This document shows positions 7,327 to 15,279 of a DNA stretch of 27,256 nt, piece after piece. The notes under the pieces were generated by a model. It was not told the DNA's origin. It did no database searches and was given only the letters and a program-made list of their open reading frames with translations. The DNA is taken from NCBI GenBank assembly GCA_964390645.1, contig CAYMLL010000072.1:1-27256 (forward strand). Reading direction: 5' to 3'. The DNA comes from CAYMLL01 sp964390645. Lineage in GTDB: Bacteria > Planctomycetota > UBA8108. A program made the translations under genes and the position numbers. Position 1 is the stretch's first letter. Each line of letters starts with the position of its first letter.

Positions 7327-7947
7327 GTGCACATCAGCGAAGGCATCCTGCCGACGGCCGTCTGGGCCGGCGGACACGCGCTCAGCAGCTCCGCTGTCGC
7401 GCTCTCTCTGAGGAGCTTCGACGAGCGGGAGATCCCGCGCGTGGGGGTGCTGACGAGCGTGTTCTTCGTCGCTTCGCTGATCCACGTCCCGCTCGTTGCC
7501 GGCTCGGTCCACTTCCAGCTCACGGCGCTGCTGGGAATCGTCCTCGGCCGACTCTGCTGGCCGGCCGTGCTGGTGGCGCTCTTCCTGCAGGCCGTTCTCT
7601 TCCTGCACGGTGCCCTGACCTCGCTCGGCGTCAACACGCTGATCATGGGCGTCGGCGCGACCGTCAGCTATCTCGTCTTCCGGCGCCTCGGAGGACGTTC
7701 GCCGACGAATCGTGACGCCGCCGTCGCCGCCTTCGTCGCCGCGATCGCAGGCTTTCTCGCGTCGAGCACCGTCTACTTCGGAGCCATGTGGCAGGGAGGC
7801 GACGAGCTCGGTGAGCTCGCGAAGTACATCCTGGTCGTGAACTCGCCCGTCGCACTCGTCGAGGCGTTGATCACAGCTGCCACGGTGTCGTTCATCGTTC
7901 GGGTGCAGCCGGAGCTGCTCGCCAGCGCCGGAAGGACGAGCGCGTGA
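7327..7947 (+). CDS. cbiM: ECF-type nickel/cobalt transporter substrate-binding membrane protein (CbiM/NikM)
   Basis: 206 aa with six or seven membrane helices; the metal-specificity (S) component of an energy-coupling-factor importer. I start it at the GTG at 7327, not the in-frame ATG at 7279. Only this start gives the family N-terminus MHISEGILP, in which the free amino group of Met1 and His2 bind the metal in characterised NikM/CbiM proteins. Further family motifs: His62 in GSVHFQLTALLGIVLG, a third expected ligand position, and LFLQAVLFLHGALTSLGVNT followed by LIMGVGA (87-111). The stop overlaps the next gene by 4 bp (GTGA at 7944-7947). Sequence alone does not separate nickel from cobalt; the NikL-like partner suggests nickel. 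Confidence 0.9.
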   Translation: MHISEGILPTAVWAGGHALSSSAVALSLRSFDEREIPRVGVLTSVFFVASLIHVPLVAGSVHFQLTALLGIVLGRLCWPAVLVALFLQAVLFLHGALTSLGVNTLIMGVGATVSYLVFRRLGGRSPTNRDAAVAAFVAAIAGFLASSTVYFGAMWQGGDELGELAKYILVVNSPVALVEALITAATVSFIVRVQPELLASAGRTSA

Positions 7948-8474
7948 CCCACGGGCTCTCACTTCTGGGGCTGACGGTGCTCGTCCCGCTCGGGTTCGCC
8001 GGCCCCGTCCTCGCTCACCGCCTCGACGTCACCGCCCGGATCGAGGACGACCTGCTCGTCGTCGAAGCACTCTACGGCGAGAACTCTCCGGCGCCCGACG
8101 CAAGCGTCGTGGTGCGCGCGGCGGAAGCGGGCGACGGCGAGGGCGAGCCTCTGTTTCGAGGCAAGACGGACGCCAGGGGACGCTGCATCCTGCGGCCGGC
8201 CCGTCTCACCTCGCTGAGGATCGACATCGACGACCGCCACGGCCACCGACGGCAGATCGTGATACCCGCCGCGAAGCTGTCACCTCTCTTCGACGCCGAG
8301 CCTCGAACGAGCATCGGGAGCTCGGGCCCACGCACGACCGTGCTCGTCGACACGCGTGTGGAGCGCCTCCTCGACCGCTGGCCGCGGTGGGTGAAGATCA
8401 CGCTTGCCATCATCCTCATCGCGGTGATCTCGACCGTCGCGAAGCTTCTGATCGCCCGCAGGAAGAGCCGATGA
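7944..8474 (+). CDS. NikL-like accessory subunit of ECF nickel/cobalt importer
   Basis: 176 aa; GTG start overlapping the cbiM stop (GTGA). A signal peptide (LTVLVPLGFAGPVLA, cleavage predicted after Ala24) precedes an extracytoplasmic beta-rich domain: HRLDVTARIEDDLLVVEALY, a SPAPDASVVVR strand and FRGKTDARGRCILRP. One C-terminal membrane helix (about 149-170, ITLAIILIAVISTVAKLLIA) ends in a basic cytoplasmic tail RRKSR. This architecture fits NikL, the accessory protein that takes the place of CbiN in NikMLQO-type importers. The call relies mainly on position between cbiM and cbiQ plus this architecture, since NikL sequences vary greatly. The mature protein would begin with His, an odd feature discussed in the findings. 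Confidence 0.72.
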   Translation: MTHGLSLLGLTVLVPLGFAGPVLAHRLDVTARIEDDLLVVEALYGENSPAPDASVVVRAAEAGDGEGEPLFRGKTDARGRCILRPARLTSLRIDIDDRHGHRRQIVIPAAKLSPLFDAEPRTSIGSSGPRTTVLVDTRVERLLDRWPRWVKITLAIILIAVISTVAKLLIARRKSR

Positions 8475-9256
8475 CGCCCGGTCTCGACCACTTCGCACAC
8501 CTCGACAGCATCATCCATCGCTGGGATCCGCGATGGAAAACCGCCGGACTGTCGCTGCTCCTTCTCGCCACCGCGATCGAGCGCCCCGGAAGCCGCGCAG
8601 ATGTCAGCCTGTCGAGCGATTACCTGCCCGCGCTGGTCGGTCTCGGGCTATCGATCGCCACGCTCCTCTTGACCCGAATCCCGCTCGCGTTCGTCGCCCG
8701 GCGGCTGATCGCTCCCGGCGTGTTCCTCTCGCTCCTCGTCGTGCTGTTGCCGCTCCTGCATCCCGACAAGGACCTCGAGGTCGGCCCCCTGATTCTGTCG
8801 AGTCAGGGCCTCGAGCTCGCCGGACTCATCGTCCTGCGAGCTCTCGCGATGCTGATTCTCGTCTTCCCGATCTTCTCGACCGCTCGCTTCGATCTGACGA
8901 TGAAGGCGCTGCGTCGTCTGCGGCTTCCGTCGGCGCTCGTGCAGATCCTCTTCTTCACGTATCGCTACCTCTTCCTCTCCACGGATCAGATCGCGCGCCT
9001 GCGTCGGGCGGCACGAGCGCGCGGATTCGTCCCTCTGAGGAGCCCGAGGACGCTCCGCACGATCGGCAACGGGCTCGGAATAGCGCTCGTTACGAGCGTC
9101 GATCGTACTCGTCGCATCCACGACGCGATGCGCTGCCGCGGCTACAGCGGCGAGATCTCGATCGTCGACGATTTCAGGACACGCCGCTCGGACCTCGCGC
9201 TCTTCGTCGTCGCGCTCCTGCTCGCCGGGGCTCTCGTATTCTGGAGGCTGACGTGA
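8471..9256 (+). CDS. cbiQ: ECF transporter transmembrane (T) component, CbiQ/NikQ
   Basis: 261 aa. The start ATG at 8471 overlaps the stop of the preceding gene (ATGA), and a GGAAGAG lies just upstream. The N-terminus HFAHLDSIIHRWDPRWK contains the 'H.lDpR.K' signature of EcfT proteins. About five membrane helices are visible, for example YLPALVGLGLSIATLLL, VFLSLLVVLLPLL, LELAGLIVLRALAMLILVF and the final LALFVVALLLAGALVF. The two coupling-helix Ala-Arg-Gly motifs that contact the ATPases are present as ARARG (181-185) and AMRCRGYSG (219-227). The protein links the S component to the ATPase dimer. It overlaps cbiO by 4 bp. Confidence 0.93.
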   Translation: MTPGLDHFAHLDSIIHRWDPRWKTAGLSLLLLATAIERPGSRADVSLSSDYLPALVGLGLSIATLLLTRIPLAFVARRLIAPGVFLSLLVVLLPLLHPDKDLEVGPLILSSQGLELAGLIVLRALAMLILVFPIFSTARFDLTMKALRRLRLPSALVQILFFTYRYLFLSTDQIARLRRAARARGFVPLRSPRTLRTIGNGLGIALVTSVDRTRRIHDAMRCRGYSGEISIVDDFRTRRSDLALFVVALLLAGALVFWRLT

Positions 9257-10050
9257 GCGTTCCCGCCATTCGGGTGCACGACCTGACGTTCAGCTATCCG
9301 GACGGTCGAAAGGCGATCGACGACGTCAATCTCGAGCTGGCAGCCAACGAGTCCCTCGGAATCGTCGGGCCGAACGGAGCCGGCAAGACGACCTTGATCC
9401 ACCTGATTGCGGGACTCCACCGCGCGCAGAGCGGCGGCGTCGAGATCCTCGGCCAGCGCTTCGGTGATCGTGAGAACACGGCTCTGCGCCGGCACGTCGG
9501 AGTCGTCTTTCAGGAGACCGAGGACCAGTGCTTCAACCCCACCGTCTTCGACGACGTCGCCTTCGGACCGCTCAACTTCGGCCTCCAAGGCAAGTCGATC
9601 GAGGAGCGCGTGGCCGATGCGCTTCGACAGGTGGGCCTCGCCGGGTTCGAGGACCGCGTGCCCCATCACCTGTCCAGCGGAGAGCGCCGCAGGGTCGCGC
9701 TCGCGGGCGTTCTGTCCTGCGAACCGAGCGTGCTCCTGCTGGACGAGCCCACCAGCGGACTCGATCCGCGTGGGCGTCGCGAGCTGCTCGAGCTGCTCGG
9801 CGGCATGGACCAGGCGCTGCTCGTCGCGTCGCACGACCTGGAGTTCGTCCTGCGGACCTGTCGCCGCTCGATTCTCATCGACGGTGGGCGGGTCATCGCG
9901 GACGACCCCACCGCAAAGCTGCTCGCCGACGCCCGGGCTCTGGAGCAACACGGGCTCGAGCCGCCGCTCGGGTTGCGGGGCCTCGACCGGGAGGGACTCG
10001 AGAGAATGTCCGGGACCGTTTCTGCCCGCCCCCCTGAAGAAGGCTCCTGA
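9253..10050 (+). CDS. cbiO: ECF transporter ATPase, CbiO/NikO
   Basis: 265 aa. The GTG at 9253 overlaps the cbiQ stop (GTGA); the frame is open far upstream but only in antisense-free shadow of cbiQ. Motifs: Walker A GPNGAGKTT (39-47), Q-loop VFQETEDQCFNPTVFDDVAF (85-104), signature LSSGERRR (140-147), Walker B VLLLDEP (160-166) with TSGLDP, and H-loop His194 in ASHDLEF. The 'QxExQ' segment after the Q-loop is typical of ECF ATPases. With a single ATPase gene it should act as a homodimer on two CbiQ coupling helices. The tail beyond residue 230 is not conserved by eye. The gene ends 22 bp before the convergent YidD-fusion gene. Confidence 0.95.
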   Translation: MSVPAIRVHDLTFSYPDGRKAIDDVNLELAANESLGIVGPNGAGKTTLIHLIAGLHRAQSGGVEILGQRFGDRENTALRRHVGVVFQETEDQCFNPTVFDDVAFGPLNFGLQGKSIEERVADALRQVGLAGFEDRVPHHLSSGERRRVALAGVLSCEPSVLLLDEPTSGLDPRGRRELLELLGGMDQALLVASHDLEFVLRTCRRSILIDGGRVIADDPTAKLLADARALEQHGLEPPLGLRGLDREGLERMSGTVSARPPEEGS

Positions 10051-10065
10051 GAATCTCTCGAGCCT
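10041..10065. terminator. Possible hairpin between convergent genes
   Basis: AGGCTC (10041-10046) and GAGCCT (10060-10065) can pair, with a further GAG/CTC pairing in the loop. The stem spans the cbiO stop and lies between converging genes. No U-tract follows, so termination is only a suggestion. Confidence 0.3.
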
Positions 10066-10072
10066 CGCGGAT

Positions 10073-11263
10073 TCAGAACCCGAAGTACACCGAGACCGCG
10101 CCCGGCGCGATTCCCCAGGCGAGTCGGTTCTGGCGCACCGTGCCCCGCGCTCCGGCGAGGAAGCTCTCGCGTGTCCGACGGTTGAAGCGATCGGCCGCGT
10201 TGACTCCTCCGTAGACGTTGCCGGTATAGAACCCCAGGGCGACCGTGCCCACGACACCGGCCGTGATCTCCTCCTCGCTCAGTGCCGCCGCAACTGTAGA
10301 CCCGATGAGCAGACCGTTGATGACGAACGCGATCAGGCCGTCGCCGATCCTCCCGGCGTACACCTGGCCGGCGCCGGGAAGCGCTGCGGAGAAGAGGCCG
10401 GCCGCGATCGTCGACCGGCTCGGAAGCTCCGCGAGGCGATCGCAACGCTCGAGTAACACCCGCGCCGCAGGCGACGGAAGGCCCTGGAATCGCGCTCGAG
10501 CTCGCGCGACATCGCCGCTCTCGAGCGCCAGAAACCCCGACAGCAGACGAGCGGACGTGCCGTCGCTCTCGATGGCGTCGGCCGCCTCCCGGGGCCGACC
10601 CGCGTCCCGCAGAACCAGGGCGCGAAGCAGTGCTCGATCCTCTCCGGGCACCAGGTACTCGAGCGCACCCAGCGCCTCGGCATGTCGCTCGAGCCTCGAG
10701 AGACAGACGACGATACGCCCCCGGACGTGTTCGACCTCGGCACCGGCCGGGTGCAGGAACACGTAGCGCCGGTACTCGATCCGCGCGCGATCGACTTCGC
10801 CGTCGTCGAAGAGCCTGTCCGCGAAACGGACCAGCGCGGCGGCGTCTGCGGCGAGCTCTCGCGCCGCGTCCGGCTCGGCCGGCGGATCGACGGGCACGAG
10901 CGGCGAGTCTCCTGCAAAGGACGCGAAGAGCGCGTTGTCCGCCGGCGGATCCAGCGGTCGACCGTCATGCGTGAGACGGTAGCGACCGCGGGAATAGGGG
11001 TGGTCCCGCAGCAATCGATCGACGGCCATCAGAAAACCGGGGCCGAGACCGTAGGCCTCGATCGCCGCGCTCCCGTAGACCGAGCAGCCCGGCTCGAAGT
11101 CGCAGTGATAGCCCCACTGTGGCGCGAGGAACGAGCGGTAGGCCTCGACCGCGGCGACGCCGGCTCGTGTCGTCGTCGAGTCGCCCCGCCCGCTGACCGA
11201 GCGGCAACCGAGGAGGAGCGAGGCGACAGCGACGCCCCCGACGATCACGCCGAGTCGCGTCAC
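10073..11263 (-). CDS. Lipoprotein-like fusion: YidD domain + TPR-like repeats + C-terminal membrane domain
   Basis: 396 aa. The GTG start at 11263 overlaps the stop of the upstream PEGA gene (GTGA). Residues 1-20 form a lipoprotein-type signal ending LLLGC (Cys20). Residues about 36-105 resemble YidD, the small membrane-protein-insertion efficiency factor: CDFEPGCSVYGSAAIEAYG (Cys54, Cys60) matches its 'C.f.PsCS.Ya..AI...G' core, followed by LMAVDRLLRDHPYSRG; the usual third Cys of the 'RC.P' motif is replaced. Residues about 125-290 are helical repeats of TPR type (RLFDDGEVDRARIEYRRYVF; LRDAGRPREAADAI). The C-terminus has ALPGAGQVYAGRIGDGLIAF and further hydrophobic helices, like DUF5683-type membrane tails. 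Canonical YidD is about 70-90 aa and cytoplasmic, so this is an unusual setting. Function is inferred only as envelope-related. Confidence 0.75.
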   Translation of the reverse strand: MTRLGVIVGGVAVASLLLGCRSVSGRGDSTTTRAGVAAVEAYRSFLAPQWGYHCDFEPGCSVYGSAAIEAYGLGPGFLMAVDRLLRDHPYSRGRYRLTHDGRPLDPPADNALFASFAGDSPLVPVDPPAEPDAARELAADAAALVRFADRLFDDGEVDRARIEYRRYVFLHPAGAEVEHVRGRIVVCLSRLERHAEALGALEYLVPGEDRALLRALVLRDAGRPREAADAIESDGTSARLLSGFLALESGDVARARARFQGLPSPAARVLLERCDRLAELPSRSTIAAGLFSAALPGAGQVYAGRIGDGLIAFVINGLLIGSTVAAALSEEEITAGVVGTVALGFYTGNVYGGVNAADRFNRRTRESFLAGARGTVRQNRLAWGIAPGAVSVYFGF

Positions 11264-12207
11264 GAGTCGCGTCGCTCCTCGTCGCCCGTCTGCGCAGAGC
11301 TCGATGCGTCCTCGTGCGCCCGCCGCGGCGACAGGGCCGGCCGGATCTCGAGGTAGCCATCCTTCGAGACCCTGACCGTGGACTTCCAGGGCTCCAGACC
11401 CGGCCCGGCGATCTCGACCTCGTAGGTGCCAGGAATGAGCCGGACCGGACGGTCGAACACGGTCTCGTGAACCACGCCGTCGACGAGGATGCGGAGCTCC
11501 CCCGGACTCGTCGGAACTCCATGTGGTCGCCGAACGATGAGCCCCTCTCCCTCCGGCCGCAGGTGGACGCTCAGATCCTGGTACATCTCCTGCTGAACGT
11601 TGACACGCCGTGTGAAGGGGTGGTAGCCCTCCGCCCGGACGTCGACCTCGCGCTCCCCCACGGCAAGGGAGTAGAGGTTCGAGACGATCGCTTTCCCCGG
11701 CACGCCATCCACGAGGACCTCCGCGTCCCGCGGCGTCACGTCGATCCGCACGCCCTGACCCGCCGGATGTTGGTGCACCTCGATCCGGGACGGGACAAAG
11801 CTCGACTCGACCTTCAACGGCTCCAGAAACGAGAGGAGCGGGAGCCCCAGACAGCAGGGAGAGCAGATGATCGTGCCGGCCGCCTCGGACGGCGTGATCG
11901 GGTCGACCTCCGTCGTGTAGAGGACGGTGCGCGAGACCGGATTGAACCCCGGCTTCTCGACACGCACGACGAGCTCCTTCTGGAGGGTCGACACCTCGAG
12001 ACGCGCCGGCGTTCTGAGTCCGGAATCCTCACCGTCGACTAGCACACGCGCACCGGGAGGATGCGACTCGACGCGGATGGTGCCGGAGGCGTTGCAGCCC
12101 CAGCCGCAGACCGCCGAGACCGACAGTGCTGCAGTGACCAGCCCGACCGTAAGCAGGGGTCGGTGCCCTCTTCCGGGAGTTCCCGGGTGGTGCTTGAACG
12201 GAATCAT
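11260..12207 (-). CDS. PEGA-domain envelope protein (putative lipoprotein)
   Basis: 315 aa from the ATG at 12207, which has GGAG five bases upstream; an alternative ATG at 12228 adds seven residues but has no ribosome-binding site. A signal sequence (LLTVGLVTAALSVSAVCGWGC) precedes PEGA-type beta repeats. The first is at about 43-98 (IRVESHPPGARVLVDGEDSG ... VRVEKPGFNPVSR). A hydrophobic Cys-rich insert follows (TIICSPCCLGLPLLSFLEPL). The second repeat is IDVTPRDAEVLVDGVPGKAI ... VRAEGYHPFTRR, and a third is less regular (LRILVDGVVHETVFDRPVRL ... VEIAGPGLEPW). Neither Cys in the signal region sits in a canonical lipobox, so lipidation is uncertain. PEGA domains occur in surface and cell-wall-associated proteins. 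The gene is the first of a two-gene operon coupled to the YidD fusion by a 4-bp overlap. Confidence 0.82.
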   Translation of the reverse strand: MIPFKHHPGTPGRGHRPLLTVGLVTAALSVSAVCGWGCNASGTIRVESHPPGARVLVDGEDSGLRTPARLEVSTLQKELVVRVEKPGFNPVSRTVLYTTEVDPITPSEAAGTIICSPCCLGLPLLSFLEPLKVESSFVPSRIEVHQHPAGQGVRIDVTPRDAEVLVDGVPGKAIVSNLYSLAVGEREVDVRAEGYHPFTRRVNVQQEMYQDLSVHLRPEGEGLIVRRPHGVPTSPGELRILVDGVVHETVFDRPVRLIPGTYEVEIAGPGLEPWKSTVRVSKDGYLEIRPALSPRRAHEDASSSAQTGDEERRDS

Positions 12208-12354
12208 CACGGCTCCGGCTCGTGTCATGTGTGGTGACTTTCGTGCTCGCAGACTTGGACTCGGTGAGCGAGATCCTATTCAATACAGGCGAAGCGGTAA
12301 ACAAGTCTCAGGTTCCTCGAGCGGTGTCGATCAGCTCACGGAGAGCACCCGACC
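12208..12354. promoter_or_regulatory. Divergent intergenic region between PEGA gene and PQQ-propeller gene
   Basis: About 150 bp with an AT-richer core (ATCCTATTCAATACAGG, 12272-12288). TTGGAC (12255-12260) could be a plus-strand -35 with a poor TATTCA -10 at 12277-12282. Promoters for both directions should lie here, but none is convincing. Confidence 0.25.
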
Positions 12355-15266
12355 ATGTCCACCTGGAAAGTCGCCGCAGTCGGCACGATTCTCACCGTGC
12401 CGCTCGGTTCGTTCACCACCCGGGATCTGGAGGCATCCGACTGGCCGATGTGGCGGCGCGACCCGGGACGCACCGCTGTCTCCCCCGATAGACTGCCCCG
12501 GCCGCTGCGCCTGCAGTGGACGAAGCGGCTGCGGGCACTGAAGCCCGCCTTCCGCAGCGAGCGCCTCGGCTTCGACCGAGGGCACGAGCCGATCGTGGTC
12601 GCGGACACTCTCTACGTCGCCTCCTCGACGAACGACGCCCTGACCGCGATCGATGTCGAGAGCGGCCACGAGCGCTGGCGCTTTCATGCCGACGGACCGA
12701 TCCGCTTCGCACCCGTGGCGGGCGAAGGCCGCGTCTGGTTCGGCTCCGACGGCGGCTCCCTGTGGTGCCTCGACGCCGGCAGCGGCGGCGCGCTGTGGCG
12801 CTTTCGCGCCGCCCCCTCGACCCGCAAGGTCCTCGGCAACAGCCGGCTGATCTCGACGTGGCCGGTGCGCGGCGGCCCCCTCCTCCATGACGGCAGGATT
12901 CTCTTCGCGGCCGGGGTCTGGCCCTTCGAGGGCGCCTTCGTCTACTGCCTCGATGCCACGACCGGGGCGCAGATCTGGGTGAACGACCGCGCCGGGTTCA
13001 TCTACGGGCAGCAGCCTCACAACGCGCAGGGCTTCGGCGGCCTGACGCCGCAGGGCTACCTGCTCGTGGACGAGGATCACCTCGTCGTCCCCTGTGGAGC
13101 CGCGTATCCGGCGCGCTTCGATCTGGCGACCGGCAAGCTGGTCGACTTCGCGCTGCCGCGCCGGTCGCGTCTGCCGGGCGGCTGGTTCGCCGCCGTCGAC
13201 CGTAAGGCCGGTCGCGACCTGCGCCGCGGCCGGGTGAAACATGACACCTCCGTCAACCGCGAGACCCACGAGGACAACCCGCGCACCGGCATCGGGTCTG
13301 CCGGCATCCGCTCGACGATCGAGCTGGCAGGCAAGAAGCTGTCCTTCCAGGAGAGCCTCCCCGGAGTCGACGGCACCGTCCACTCGATGCTCGTGGCCGC
13401 CGGTCGCCTCTTCGTGGTCACCCGCAGAGGCGACCTCCACTGCTTCGGCGAAGAACCACGCACGCCGCTCATCCACCCCGTCGCCGTCGACAGAGCCCGG
13501 AGGACGGACGACGAGCCCGCCAGGCTCGTGGGCCGGATGCTGGCCGGCTCGACGGCGCGGGACGGCTACGCGGTGGTCCTCGGGCTCGAGACCGGACGCA
13601 TCGTCGAGGAGCTCGCGCTGCGCTCACGACTCGATGTCGTCGCTTTCGACGACGACCGCGATCTCGTCGAGAGGCTGCGCCGTCGCTTCGACCGAGCCGG
13701 GCTCCACGGCAAGCGTGTGAGTCTCTTCGTCGAAAGCGAGAAGAACCACGGCCTGCCGCCGTACTTCGCGACCCTCGTGACGTCGGAGTCCGCGTCGCGA
13801 CTGCGCTCAGCCGTTGACCTCGCGGAGATCCGTCGCCTGCTGCGCCCCTTCGGCGGAGTCGCCGTCCTTCGTCTCGACGAGACCGCCGGAACAGTCCTGG
13901 ACGGAGTCGACTCCGATGAGATCCGCCGCGACGGAGAGCTGACGTTCCTCTTTCGCCGCGGAGCGCTGCCCGGCACGACGAACTACGCCGGCGGCTGGGC
14001 GAAGAGCGCGGACGAACTGGTCCGCTCACCATTCGGTGTCGTCTGGTTCGACGACACGCTCGGACACTTCAAACGCTCACCGCAGCCGAGGTTCGTCGAC
14101 GGCATCATGANNNNNNNNNNCCAAAGGAGTGGCGGCAGGGTAAACGTCAACGCTCGCTGATTGTCGGCTACAAGCTGCTGCCCGCGATCTACTCCGACAT
14201 GTACACCGGACGGGTCCTCACCGAGTCGGAGAGCGCGACCCTCGGACCGGCACTCGGTCATCTGAGCGAGGATGGCGATCAGCCCTCACAGTACCGGCCA
14301 CCGACCCAGAAGAACGCGTGGAAGCCGGAGCCCCCACGACCGGGACGACGCATCCACCCGTTGACGCTTCGCGAGGAGACGCGCTCCTTTCCCAAGAGCT
14401 ACGGCTGCGACGGCGGCGTGGACTACGGCAACGTGTTCACGATGCGCTCGGCCACGGCCGCGGTGTACGACAAGCGCAACGAGAGCGGCACCTTCCACAT
14501 CAGCGGGCCGCGTTCAGGATGCACGAACAGCGTCATCCCCGCAGGCGGCCTCCTCAACGTGCCCTACTTCTACGAGGGCTGCACCTGCAGCTACCCGCTT
14601 CCGTGCGGTCTCGCGCTCGTCCACATGCCGCCGACCCACGAGCAGTGGACGTCCTGGGGCGGGGAGAGAGGCGTCGAGAACGCTCTGGAGGGCATCCGTC
14701 GCGTCGGCATCAACCTCGGCGCGCCGGGAGATCGCATGGCTCCCGGGGGCACGCTGTGGCTCGACTCACCGAGCGTCGGCGGGCCGTCTCCCAGAGTCGA
14801 GGTCGAGGTGGAGCCGGCGAACCCGTCGTGGTTCTACCGGCACTCGATGTGGACGCGCGGCGGCCGCGGCTGGCCCTGGGTCTCCGCGTCGGGCGCCGAG
14901 GGGCTCCGGCGCCTGGAGATCCGCGGGCTCCAGCCCGGCGACTACGCGGTACGCCTCTATTTCTCGGAGCCCCGAACGACGAGGAGCACCCGCCGGTCCT
15001 TCGATGTGGAGATCCAGGGAGAGCCCGTCGTCCGTGCCCTGGACGTCCTTCGTGCGGCGGGTGGTGTGCGCCGCTCGCTCGTCGAGGAGTATCGGGCGAG
15101 TATCCCGGGAGGAACATTCGAGGTGCGGCTGGTCCCGAGGACCGGCGAGCCGGTGCTCTGCGGAGTCGAGCTCATCGCCGCCAACCTCGACGAAGGTGAG
15201 GTTCCGGAGCTGACGGAGCGGGACCTCACGCAGCTCGAGCTCTTCGACGCTCCGGGCGGCGGGTAG
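12355..15266 (+). CDS. Exported PQQ-like beta-propeller protein with methyltransferase-like insert (split by assembly gap)
   Basis: One gene of about 970 aa, interrupted by the 10-N gap at 14111-14120. The 5' part is read from 12355 (585 aa to the gap) and the 3' part continues in another frame from 14121, with PKEWRQGKRQR and then GYKLLPAIYSDMYTGRVL. The frame change is caused by the placeholder N length, not by a biological frameshift. A signal peptide (1-28) precedes SDWPMWRRDPGRTAVSP, the typical opening of planctomycete PQQ-propeller proteins. Blades follow: ALTAIDVESGHERWRF, SLWCLDAGSGGALWRF, AFVYCLDATTGAQIWV and VHSMLVAAGRLFVVTRRGDL. Residues about 395-545 look like a Rossmann methyltransferase (VVLGLETGRIVEEL, LDVVAFDDD). 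The 3' part returns to propeller-like sequence with a Cys-rich segment (GCDGGVDYGNVF, YFYEGCTCSYPLP) and ends in a malectin-like carbohydrate-binding sandwich. Substrate and role are unknown. Confidence 0.85.
14111..14120. other. Assembly gap (10 N) inside the PQQ-propeller gene
   Basis: The reading frame is position 1 before and position 0 after, so the true missing length must be 2 modulo 3 (for example 2, 5 or 8 nt, or longer). The join GIM...PKEW looks short on one codon or a few. Confidence 0.95.
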
Positions 15267-15279
15267 CCGTGAAACAGAC

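Noticed and set aside
14098..14160. Frameshift pseudogene in the PQQ-propeller gene
   Set aside because: The frame change coincides exactly with an N placeholder and both sides are fully conserved-looking, so an assembly cause is far more likely.
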